A DNA stretch of 64,000 nt from positions 1 to 64,000 of the forward strand of contig JAFXSM010000002.1 of NCBI GenBank assembly GCA_017525605.1. The letters run 5' to 3'. The DNA comes from Treponema sp. GTDB taxonomy: Bacteria > Spirochaetota > Spirochaetia > Treponematales > Treponemataceae. How positions within the stretch are numbered: position 1 is the first letter of the stretch; each line of letters opens with the position of its first letter. Shown piece after piece: positions 15,527 to 23,824 of the stretch. Below the pieces are notes generated by a model. It ran no database searches. It saw only the letters and a program-made list of their open reading frames with translations, and was not told the DNA's origin. The position numbers and the translations under genes were made by a program.

Positions 15527-17083
15527 ATGAAGACTCGCACGTTAAGCTTCAAATTCACTTTGATATTCATAGGATTTACTGTTGTTGCTCTGCTGATGTC
15601 TTCTGTCTTGTCATATTTCAATCAGATGCAGATGTACAGAAACCAATGCGAGAAAAACGTTCAGCACGTCGCTTCGTATCTTGAAGAAATTCTGATGTCC
15701 GAGGGAAATTATTTTCTGTTTTATCAGGATTATTTTCTTCTGCATAAAGACGACTTGATGATTCCGATTGATTTTGGGACAAAAGATATCATCAAATCCG
15801 AGAAAAAATTCAAAGAGCTTTTTGCAAAAAAATATCCGGGCGAAATTTTCACGCAGTCGTCTCCGTTCGACGAATTCGATGATGAGCTGAAATCCGCGTA
15901 TACGGTGTACAAACATCAGTATTATCTCGATAAATTCGAAAAAGCACGCATGGATTTCGAGCTTATTTATGTTGAATACATGGTTCCTGCCGAAAAGCCG
16001 TATCATCTGACTTATGTTCTTGACAGTATGCGTGAGCCTCGGATGATTGCCGGAAAGGACTTCATCGAGCTTGGAATCACTGTTCCGAATCCGCTTGAGG
16101 AGCATAAAAAAGAATGGGAGGCATGGGAAACCGGAAAACGCCCGAACGGATATGACACTTTCGACAATGAATTCGGAAAAACATTTGCTTTTTACACTCC
16201 GCTTTATGTCAGCGGAAGGAAAATGGGAATAATCGGAGTCGAGGTCGAAATCGCAAAAGTCAACAGGGAAATTCTTTTGGCGACGGTCAAGCAGATGATG
16301 GCAATCGGAATTATGCTCATCATTCTTATGCTTCTTCTTCTTTACTTTATTCGAATAAATTACATCCAGAAACTTATCAAATTGCAGGAAGCGATTGCGG
16401 ATTATTCGCTTTCGAAAAATCCGCTTGTCGCAGAAAAACTGACGGCGGAAGGAAATTCGGGTGACGAGATTTCGCTGATAATTACGAAATTCGCCGACAT
16501 GATTTACGAGCTTGAGCTTTATATGCAGAGTCTGTCGAAGACGAAAGACGAATTGCAGAACACGAAGAAACATGCGGTTGAAATGAGCGAGCTTGCATTG
16601 AAAGACCCGCTCACCGGAATCAGAAACAGAAACGGATATTACAATGAAGTCAAAAAACTAGAATGGGAAATTTCGGACGGGGAAGCGAAATTCGGAATCG
16701 CTATGATTGATTTGAATTTCCTCAAAAAAATAAACGACACATACGGACATGAAATCGGAAACCGTGCGATAATATCGTTGTGCCGCATAACTTGTTCGGT
16801 GTTCGAGCATTCGCCTGTGTTCAGGGTTGGCGGTGACGAATTCGTTGCGATTCTGCGCGACCATGATTTGGAATGCGCCGATATTCTCGTCCATGAATTC
16901 AAACGGAAACTCGAATCCCTTAAAAATGATTCGCGCCTTGAATTCTGGGAGCAGACATCGGCGGCAATCGGCTATGCAGTTTTTGATTCTAGCGTTGATT
17001 CTGATTATGAGAGCGTCCTGAAAAGGGCTGATGTTCAGATGTACGAAAACAAAAAAGCGATGAAAGCCATGCGCGAGGACTGA
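15527..17083 (+). CDS. Membrane-bound diguanylate cyclase (GGDEF)
   Basis: A 518-residue protein with TM1 at about 9-28, an extracytoplasmic sensor region (about 30-248), TM2 at about 253-275, a HAMP-like/coiled-coil linker and a GGDEF domain (about 355-515). The active site RVGGDEFVAIL is intact and DPLTGIRNRNGYY is the usual domain start, so it should make c-di-GMP. The RxxD inhibitory site is not present five residues ahead of GGDEF. The signal sensed by the outer domain is unknown. SD AAGGA precedes the ATG. It stands as a single gene between dnaB and rubrerythrin. Confidence 0.88.
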   Translation: MKTRTLSFKFTLIFIGFTVVALLMSSVLSYFNQMQMYRNQCEKNVQHVASYLEEILMSEGNYFLFYQDYFLLHKDDLMIPIDFGTKDIIKSEKKFKELFAKKYPGEIFTQSSPFDEFDDELKSAYTVYKHQYYLDKFEKARMDFELIYVEYMVPAEKPYHLTYVLDSMREPRMIAGKDFIELGITVPNPLEEHKKEWEAWETGKRPNGYDTFDNEFGKTFAFYTPLYVSGRKMGIIGVEVEIAKVNREILLATVKQMMAIGIMLIILMLLLLYFIRINYIQKLIKLQEAIADYSLSKNPLVAEKLTAEGNSGDEISLIITKFADMIYELELYMQSLSKTKDELQNTKKHAVEMSELALKDPLTGIRNRNGYYNEVKKLEWEISDGEAKFGIAMIDLNFLKKINDTYGHEIGNRAIISLCRITCSVFEHSPVFRVGGDEFVAILRDHDLECADILVHEFKRKLESLKNDSRLEFWEQTSAAIGYAVFDSSVDSDYESVLKRADVQMYENKKAMKAMRED

Positions 17084-17118
17084 ATTTTTCTAACAGATTT
17101 ATTTTTATCGTATATAAG

Positions 17119-17151
17119 GCAGATTGCCGAAATCGGCGTTTGCAATATATA
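17119..17151 (+). promoter_or_regulatory. Rubrerythrin promoter with overlapping palindrome
   Basis: TTGCCG (17124-17129), 16-bp spacer, TATATA (17146-17151). The perfect palindrome GCCGAAATCGGC lies on the -35 box, a position expected of a repressor site. Confidence 0.35.
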
Positions 17152-17177
17152 AAAAATCATTTTTGAGAGGTACTAAA

Positions 17178-17717
17178 ATGAGCAAGTATTCTGGAACAAA
17201 GACCGAGCAGAATTTGCAGGCAGCTTTTGCAGGCGAAAGCCAGGCACGGAACAAGTATACGTACTTTGCTTCCGTTGCAAAAAAAGAGGGGTACGAGCAG
17301 ATTGCAGCAATTTTCTTGCAGACTGCCGAGAACGAGAAGGAGCACGCGAAACTTTGGTTCAAAGAGCTGGAAGGAATCGGTGACACTCCTGCGAACTTAA
17401 AAGCGGCTGCCGAAGGCGAGAATTACGAGTGGACTGACATGTACGAGGAATTCGCAAAGACTGCCGAGGAAGAAGGATTCAAGGCTCTTGCCGCAAAATT
17501 CCGAATGGTCGCTGCAATCGAAAAACATCACGAAGAGCGATACAGAAAGCTTCTCGAAAATGTTGAGTCAAAGGCTGTTTTCGAAAAATCTTCCGTGAAA
17601 GTTTGGGAATGCCGAAACTGCGGCCACATCGTTGTCGGAACGAAAGCGCCTGAAGTTTGCCCGACTTGCGCTCACCCGAAATCTTACTTCCAGGTCACGG
17701 ACGTGAGCTTTGAGTAA
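17178..17717 (+). CDS. rbr: Rubrerythrin
   Basis: A 179-residue peroxide-reducing protein of anaerobes. The ferritin-like diiron domain (about 1-140) has the Glu/His ligands in [28 protein letters not shown] and [11 protein letters not shown]. The C-terminal rubredoxin-like domain has two CxxC pairs ([10 protein letters not shown] and [12 protein letters not shown]) for one Fe. GAGAGG precedes the ATG. It converges on the superoxide reductase gene across a shared terminator, giving a two-gene superoxide-to-peroxide-to-water detoxification pair. Confidence 0.96.
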   Translation: MSKYSGTKTEQNLQAAFAGESQARNKYTYFASVAKKEGYEQIAAIFLQTAENEKEHAKLWFKELEGIGDTPANLKAAAEGENYEWTDMYEEFAKTAEEEGFKALAAKFRMVAAIEKHHEERYRKLLENVESKAVFEKSSVKVWECRNCGHIVVGTKAPEVCPTCAHPKSYFQVTDVSFE

Positions 17718-17753
17718 AATTTTGCGTTCATAAATGCAAATCTGAAAAAGAGA

Positions 17754-17799
17754 AGGGGAAGAAGAATCTGATTCGTCATTTTCTTCTTCCCCTTTTTTG
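17754..17799. terminator. Bidirectional terminator between rbr and superoxide reductase
   Basis: Perfect 14-bp arms AAGGGGAAGAAGAA / TTCTTCTTCCCCTT with T-runs in both directions. Confidence 0.85.
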
Positions 17800-17826
17800 T
17801 TTGATTGGTTCTGAATGGAAAACTTT

Positions 17827-18219
17827 TTATGCTTCAGCTTTCCACAATCCGTGTTTGTTGCAATATTCGTATGCGGCTTTCAGCTCTTCCTCGTCTCTCA
17901 GAGTGAAATTCGCTTCTGGCGGCGTGTTCGGCTTGAGATTTCTTCTGTAAACACCTTTGTCTGTTTCGATGACAATCCACTGGATGTAGTGGTCGTCTTC
18001 CATCGGGTGCACGACTGAGCCGACCTTCACATTGACGTTGATGCCACTGCCTGTCACTTCGCCGACAGTGATGACGGGAACGTGCTTTTCCGTTGCGCCG
18101 TCATTCGTGTTTGCCTTCAGTTCTGTCATTTCCTCGCCGCAGCAGACTACGACTGGACAACCTTCGTTTACGACTTCAACGATTTTTCCGCATTTTTTGC
18201 ATTTAAAGAATTTCAACAT
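17827..18219 (-). CDS. dfx: Desulfoferrodoxin-type superoxide reductase
   Basis: A 130-residue 2Fe-type superoxide reductase that reduces superoxide to peroxide without making oxygen. The N-terminal desulforedoxin domain has CKKCGK and VVCCGEE (four Cys for centre I). The catalytic domain has the EKHVPVI Glu/His, HPMEDDHYIQWIVI with two His ligands, and the final YCNKHGLWK Cys/His ligands of centre II. All active-site residues are present. SD GAGGT is 7 nt before the ATG. Convergent with rubrerythrin, which can use the peroxide formed. Confidence 0.96.
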   Translation of the reverse strand: MLKFFKCKKCGKIVEVVNEGCPVVVCCGEEMTELKANTNDGATEKHVPVITVGEVTGSGINVNVKVGSVVHPMEDDHYIQWIVIETDKGVYRRNLKPNTPPEANFTLRDEEELKAAYEYCNKHGLWKAEA

Positions 18220-18331
18220 AAGCGTACCTCTTGTATTATTCTAAATGGTGTTTTACTAATTTTAAAACAAAAATTTGCATCGGTTTTTATTTATTTAAAA
18301 ATCAAATTAAAAATCAAAAAGGAAGTAAAAA

Positions 18332-19450
18332 ATGGCAGAACTGAATCGTGAAAAAGTTGTAATTCGGACGAGCATTATCGGAATAGCTGCGAATATCGTT
18401 CTTGCGTTGTTCAAGGCTGTTGTCGGGCTTCTCTCGCATTCGATTGCGATTGTCTTGGATGCCGTCAACAACTTGACCGACGCTCTTTCATCAGGAGTTA
18501 CGATTGTCGGAATGAAACTTGCGATGAAGCCTGCCGACAGAAATCATCCGTTCGGGCATGGACGTGCGGAATATATTTCTGCGCTCATCATTGCGGTAAT
18601 CATTCTTTATGCCGGCGTGACTTCCCTTGTTGAATCTGTCAAAAAAATAATCGAAAAAGATGTTCCTGAATATTCAGTCGCGACTCTTGTGATTGTAGCC
18701 GCTGCCGTTTTCGTGAAAATCGCGCTCGGATTTTTTGTGAAGTCAACAGGCAAAAAAGTGAATTCCGACTCGCTGAAAGCAAGCGGGCAGGACGCATTGA
18801 TGGATTCAATCATCTCGTTTTCGACTCTTGTTGCTGCAGGTGTTTTTCTGATTTGGAAAATTTCAATTGAAGCATATCTTGGCGTTTTGATTTCCGCTCT
18901 CATCTTGAAATCAGGAATCGAAACAATACGGGAAACTTTGAGCAAAATCTTGGGCGAGAGAATCGATGCGGAGCTTTCACACGAGATTAAAAAGACGATT
19001 GCGTCTTGCGACCCGGAAATCATTGGCGCATTCGACCTCGTTCTCAACGATTACGGCCCTGACAAGCATATCGGTTCTGCGCACATCGAAATCCCTGACA
19101 CTTGGACTGCCGACAAAATCGACGTTGTGACGAGAAAAATAACGCGCGAGGTTTCGGAGAAGAATGATGTCGTAATGGCGGCTATCGGCGTTTACAGCAT
19201 CAACACAAAGCATGACTCGGCTGCTGAAATCCACGACAAAGTTGAAAAAGTCGTTCTTGAGCACAAGGATATCATGCAGATGCACGGATTTTTTGTTGAC
19301 GAAGCGGAGAAAAATATGAGGTTCGATGTGATAGTTTCGTTTGACGCTCCGAACATGAAAGGCATTTACGAGCATGTCGTGAACGACGTTAAGCAGCTTT
19401 ATCCCGATTACGACGTTCAGGTTCAGTTCGACTTTGATATCAGCGACTGA
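18332..19450 (+). CDS. Cation diffusion facilitator, probably Mn2+ exporter
   Basis: A 372-residue CDF transporter: six TM helices in residues about 10-210 and a long cytoplasmic domain. In TM2 the metal site reads DAVNNLTD (N-x3-D) and in TM5 QDALMD (D-x3-D). Zn transporters have His in these sites, whereas N/D-x3-D plus D-x3-D is typical of Mn-exporting members such as MntE, so Mn is the best guess. The extended C-terminal domain (about 215-372) seems to hold two ferredoxin-like units. The SD is GGAAG. It is divergent from superoxide reductase, which fits a metal/oxidative stress neighbourhood. Confidence 0.85.
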   Translation: MAELNREKVVIRTSIIGIAANIVLALFKAVVGLLSHSIAIVLDAVNNLTDALSSGVTIVGMKLAMKPADRNHPFGHGRAEYISALIIAVIILYAGVTSLVESVKKIIEKDVPEYSVATLVIVAAAVFVKIALGFFVKSTGKKVNSDSLKASGQDALMDSIISFSTLVAAGVFLIWKISIEAYLGVLISALILKSGIETIRETLSKILGERIDAELSHEIKKTIASCDPEIIGAFDLVLNDYGPDKHIGSAHIEIPDTWTADKIDVVTRKITREVSEKNDVVMAAIGVYSINTKHDSAAEIHDKVEKVVLEHKDIMQMHGFFVDEAEKNMRFDVIVSFDAPNMKGIYEHVVNDVKQLYPDYDVQVQFDFDISD

Positions 19451-19518
19451 TTTTTTGCATTCAGATAAAAGATAAATATCCAGAATCTTTTTTGGAAATT
19501 CCTCTGCTTGATTCTTTT

Positions 19519-19546
19519 TGCGTTTTTGCACTGTCGGGAATATAAT
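19519..19546 (+). promoter_or_regulatory. Possible leaderless promoter of the propeller-cyclase gene
   Basis: TTGCGT (19519-19524), 17-bp spacer, perfect TATAAT (19541-19546). The -10 box ends 7 nt before ATG 19554, and the upstream ATG 19545 overlaps it. Confidence 0.45.
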
Positions 19547-19553
19547 GAGTTTT

Positions 19554-20918
19554 ATGAAAAAAAAGATTTTGTTTATTTTAATAATTCTTATTGCCAGCGT
19601 TCTCTGTGCCGAAGAATCATATTTTGACAGCTATGTCTATCAGAATTGGAATTCTTTCGGAGGAATAAGGGGAGCTACGGCTACTGATATCGTTCAGTCA
19701 AAAGACGGCTATATAAATGTCGGAACTTACGAAGGTCTCGTGCGTTTTGACGGAATCCGATTTACGACAATCAAAAGACAGCGCGACAACGAACTGAAAT
19801 TCGCATCCGTCAGGGCAATGTACGAAGACAGTCACGGCGGACTTTGGATTGGCTCAAACGATGAGGGCGTTCAGTGCATTTCGGCGGAAGGCAACAAATG
19901 GTATTCTATGGAAAACGGTCTTCCGAACAATTCAATCCGCGCAATTATGGAAGACAAAAAAGGAAACATCTGGATTGGAACTGCGTCCGGCGTTGTCTAC
20001 ATCACACCGAACGGACACTTGATAAACGCGCAATTCCAGCCGGGTACGGTCTCGAAAGGCGTAATCGCGAACAGCCTTTACTGCGACACAGCAGGACGCG
20101 TATGGCTTACGACATTGAACGAACGCGGGCTTTTCATGTTCTCGGACGGGCTTTTCAGAATGCTCGACGAAATGGACGTTTTCGGCGATTATCTTGCGAC
20201 TGCAATATCGCAGGACAAGCACGGAGATTTCTGGATTGGCCTTGGAAACGACGGTCTCGTGCGCGTTCGAAACGGTCATGTTTCGCGTGTAAGAACAGAC
20301 ACTTTTCTTGACAAATCTTCAACTTGGACGATTTATCCTGATGATGACGGCTCAATCTGGTTCGGTTCGGAAGCGGGCGTTTGCGTTTTTGACAGCGGAA
20401 AATTTCATGAAAATTCAATGCCAGGTCTTTCGGATTCAAAAATAAACAGAATCGTAAAAGACAGGGAAAGCAACATCTGGATTGCGACCGACAGAAACGG
20501 AATCGGAAAGCTTCTTCACGGAAAATTCAAGATGTGCAAGCTTTCGTATTCCTCAAATGCGATTGCGCAGGACTTGGAAGGCAATATGTGGGTCGGAACT
20601 GACAAAGGCGTTTTGTGCTACGACTCATATGACCAAAAAATTGAAAACAGCCTGACTGAATTCACGAAAGGACTGAGAATCCGCCATGTCGGTGTCGCGT
20701 CAAACGGAGACATTCTCGTCAGCTGCTACACGAAGCCTGGTCAGCTCAGATGGTCAAAGGACGGGATGACATCCTGGACGACGGACAATGGGCTTGTCGG
20801 AAACAAAGTCCGCGTTGCAATTGAGACTGCCCCCCACGAGCTTTATGTGGGAACGACGACCGGCTTGAGCATAATTCACGCGGACGGTTCGATAAAAAAC
20901 ATAAAGCAGACAGACTGA
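19554..20918 (+). pseudogene. Propeller-adenylate cyclase, fragment 1 (signal peptide and N-terminal propeller)
   Basis: First part of a gene that reads on, in the same frame, past a TGA at 20916. It has a signal peptide (MKKKILFILIILIASVLCA) and repeated Reg_prop blades of the type DGLPNNSIRAIMEDKKGNIW-I-G-T, about seven of them. At the stop the frame is TD-stop-LENEYVMCIYKDKNG; the repeat consensus demands Gly there (DGL), so GGA has become TGA by one substitution. ATG 19554 is the likely start, since ATG 19545 overlaps the -10 box. Alone it would be a secreted half-propeller. Confidence 0.75.
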
Positions 20919-20933
20919 CTTGAAAACGAATAT

Positions 20934-22052
20934 GTGATGTGCATCTACAAAGACAAAAACGGAATCGTCTGGATTGGAACTGACGGAAACGGAATTTATC
21001 TTATGAAAGACGAGCGGATTTTCGCGAACATTTCGTCAAAAGATGGTCTTGCTGGAAACATCATTTTCAAAATTATTCAGGACGAGGGCGGCTCTCTGTG
21101 GGTCTGCACTGGAACCGGAATCACGAGATGTCCTTCCGAGAGTTTTGTTGACGGTCTTCCGAAGCAGTTTCAGAATCTGACGAGCGAGCACGGTCTTGGC
21201 ACCGATTCTGTTTTTCAGCTGATTGATGACAAAACCGGAAATTTCTGGCTGACGAGCAATTATGGAATCTCGACTGTGAATGCGATTGAGATTGTTGATG
21301 CCGCATACAAAAAGAAAGACAAGATGAATGTGAAATTCTACAGTCAGAATGACGGACTCGATTCAGAAGGACCGACATCGACTGCGCTCGGAACTTGCGA
21401 CAAAAACGGCAGGATTTGGCTTCCGATGGTTGACGGATTTGCCGTGTATGACCCTGTGAACGTCATCAAAGTGCCTGTGAAACCGCTCGTTCATATCGAA
21501 AGCGTCACAATCGACAATGTTGAATACAGCAATTTGAGCAAGGAATACATTCTGAATCCGGGCACAAAGCGCGTTGAAATCAGATTCACCGGTTTGAGCT
21601 TTGACGCACCGGAGCGAATCAAATTCATGCACCGCCTGACACGTTTTGAAAACAACATGAGCGAACCTGACAGCGCGCGCGTTGTTTCGTATACGAATTT
21701 GAAACCTGGAAAACACAAATTCATTCTTGCCGCTGTCAACGGAGAAGGTATCATGTCGGAAAAAGACGAGGCGATGCTCTTCGTTCAGAAGCCGTATTTT
21801 TATCAGATGCCTGTTTTCTGGGTTCTTTTGGCGACTCTCGTTTTGACTTCGATTATCACTGCATTTTTGCTCAAGCAGCGTGCGATTCGTCGTGAAAATA
21901 TCCGCCTTGAGAAAATGGTTCAGATTCGGACTGAGGAACTTGCTGCCGAAAAAGACAAATCCGACCAGCTTCTGCGTGCGATTCTTCCTGACAAAATCGC
22001 GGACGAGCTGAAAGACACCGGCATTCAATCGGTGACAATTTTGAGGACGTGA
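20934..22052 (+). pseudogene. Propeller-adenylate cyclase, fragment 2 (propeller end, Y_Y_Y domain, TM, linker)
   Basis: Continues the same reading frame after the TGA. It contains more Reg_prop blades (KNGIVWIGTDGNGIYLM, GGSLWVCTGTGITR), a Y_Y_Y-type immunoglobulin-like domain (about residues 185-280), one TM helix (about 289-311) and a coiled-coil linker that ends in LPDKIADELKDTG. Then the frame is lost: a missing base near 22021 diverts it to a stop at 22050. With the base restored the protein reads TG-x-HSIGDNFEDVTM straight into the cyclase domain. Confidence 0.75.
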
Positions 22053-22573
22053 CAATGCTTTTTTCCGATATCGTGAGTTTCACAAAGACTTCGCAGAATT
22101 ACACTGCTAGTGAAATTGTCGATGCGCTCAACGATTTGTTCTGCCTTTTTGACGAGCGTGCGAAGAGTATGGGTGTCGAAAAAATCAAGACAATCGGAGA
22201 CGCTTACATGGCTGCGTGCGGACTTCCGACTCTGAATCCGAAGCACGCACAAATCATGGTCGCATTTGCGAAAGGCATGTACGAGGATTTGGACAAATAC
22301 AACAAAACTGCGAAAATCCGCTTCCAGATGCGGGTCGGTTTGAACTCAGGACCTGTTACTGCCGGCGTAATCGGAAAAACAAAATTCATCTATGATGTTT
22401 GGGGCGACACGGTGAACACTGCCAGCCGAATGGAAAGCGCTTGCACTCCGGGACACATTCGGGTTAGCGAAAATGTCAGAAATCGTCTTTCGGATTCTTC
22501 TTTTGAATTTTCTGAGCCGATTCAGTGCGATATAAAAGGAAAAGGGGTTATGACAACGTACGAAGTTTTCTAA
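22049..22573 (+). pseudogene. Propeller-adenylate cyclase, fragment 3 (class III cyclase domain)
   Basis: Catalytic domain of a class III nucleotidyl cyclase, in the +1-shifted frame. Metal Asp in LFSDIVSFTKTS and in IKTIGDAYMA; the substrate-specifying Lys (KIKTIGD) and Asp (YDVWGD) point to ATP, hence cAMP; the transition-state Asn and Arg are in TVNTASRM. All catalytic residues are intact, so the lesions are recent or are sequence errors. A GTG at 22049 could restart translation only if coupled. The whole gene would give about 1009 residues: sensor outside, cyclase inside. Confidence 0.8.
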
Positions 22574-22603
22574 AATGAAAATGCGTTGTGGGAGAAAATT
22601 AAT

Positions 22604-23788
22604 ATGAAAAAAATTGTGGTCGGAATCATATTTGCAGCCGTTGCGTTCGTTTTTGGAAGCTGCAACGAAAAAAAAGTCGAGACGGTCAAAGTCGGAATCA
22701 TTCATTCGCTTTCAGGAACAATGTCGATAAGCGAATCTCCTGTTATGGATTCTGAACTTCTTGCGATAAACGAAATAAATTCTCGCGGAGGCGTTCTCGG
22801 AAGGCAAATCGAAGTGATTATTGAAGACGGAAAAAGCGAGCCGAAAGTCTTTGCCGAAAAAACTGAGAAACTTCTGACAGAAGACAAAGTTGCTACGATT
22901 TTCGGTTGCTGGACGAGCGCATCAAGAAAAGCAGTGAAGCCGATTCTCGAAGAATTTTACGGGCTTTTATGGTATCCGGTCCAGTACGAAGGAATGGAAG
23001 CCAGCCCGAACATCATGTACATGGGGGCGATTCCGAATCAGCAGATTATTCCTGCTGTTGATTATTGTCTTAAAAATATCGGGCAGACGATTTTTCTTAT
23101 CGGAAGCGATTATGTTTTTCCGCGAACTTCGAACAAAATCATCAAGGCGTTTCTTTATTCGGAAAAGGCAGCTTGCGTCGGCGAGGAATATGTCTCTCTC
23201 GGCTCTACGGATTTTTCCGCAATCATAGAAAAAATAAAAGAGACAAAGCCTTCCGTGATAATCAACACATTGAACGGGGACTCGAATATTGCATTTTTCA
23301 ATTCGCTTCTGAAAAACGGGATAACTTCCGCTGAAATTCCTGTAATGAGTTTTTCGATTTCGGAAGAGGAAATTGCAAAAATGGATTCGAAACGGCTTGC
23401 GGGAAACCTTCTTGCATGGAATTACTTTGAGACGACGGACACTCCCGAGAATGCAGAGTTCATAAAAAAGTACAAGGGCGCATACGGCGAATATAGAATG
23501 ACCGGCGACCCGATTGAGGCCGGATACATCGCGGTGAATCTTTGGGCGAAGGCGTGCGAGAAGGCAGGCTCTTTCGATGTCGAAAAAGTCAGGATAGCGA
23601 CGAAAGGAATTTCATTTGACGCGCCTGAAGGAAATGTGACTGTTGACGGCGGAAATCAGCATCTGTGCAAGACCGTCAGAATCGGCAGAATCAAGCAGGA
23701 CGGATTGGTTGAAGAAATCTGGACGAGTTCGTCGCAGATAAGACCCGACCCGTATCTGAGCACATATTCTTGGGCGCACGGACTTTGA
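22604..23788 (+). CDS. UrtA/AmiC-type ABC substrate-binding lipoprotein
   Basis: A 394-residue periplasmic binding protein of the Leu/Ile/Val-amide family, closest in pattern to urea (UrtA) and short-amide (AmiC, FmdD) binders: KVGIIHSLSGTMSISE, then FGCWTSASRKAVKP, LLWYPVQYEGMEAS and YWAHGL-like end SYSWAHGL. The signal peptide ends FVFGSC, a relaxed spirochaetal lipobox, so it is probably lipidated. GGGAG precedes the ATG. No permease or ATPase genes follow; instead a GGDEF-EAL gene starts 36 nt later, suggesting that it serves in sensing (inference). Confidence 0.82.
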   Translation: MKKIVVGIIFAAVAFVFGSCNEKKVETVKVGIIHSLSGTMSISESPVMDSELLAINEINSRGGVLGRQIEVIIEDGKSEPKVFAEKTEKLLTEDKVATIFGCWTSASRKAVKPILEEFYGLLWYPVQYEGMEASPNIMYMGAIPNQQIIPAVDYCLKNIGQTIFLIGSDYVFPRTSNKIIKAFLYSEKAACVGEEYVSLGSTDFSAIIEKIKETKPSVIINTLNGDSNIAFFNSLLKNGITSAEIPVMSFSISEEEIAKMDSKRLAGNLLAWNYFETTDTPENAEFIKKYKGAYGEYRMTGDPIEAGYIAVNLWAKACEKAGSFDVEKVRIATKGISFDAPEGNVTVDGGNQHLCKTVRIGRIKQDGLVEEIWTSSSQIRPDPYLSTYSWAHGL

Positions 23789-23824
23789 TTTTTGCGCTCT
23801 GTCTTGAGAGGGGATGAGGAATCT

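Noticed and set aside
15611..16573. 320-codon open frame antisense to the first diguanylate cyclase gene
   Set aside because: No SD, Phe/His/Arg-biased composition, and the plus strand encodes a clear sensor-GGDEF protein.
20916..20918. TGA read as selenocysteine or glycine
   Set aside because: No SECIS-like stem is evident just after the TGA and other genes here end normally with TGA; a point mutation is simpler.
22015..22052. Programmed -1 frameshift in the cyclase gene
   Set aside because: No slippery heptamer or downstream pseudoknot is seen at the frame change.
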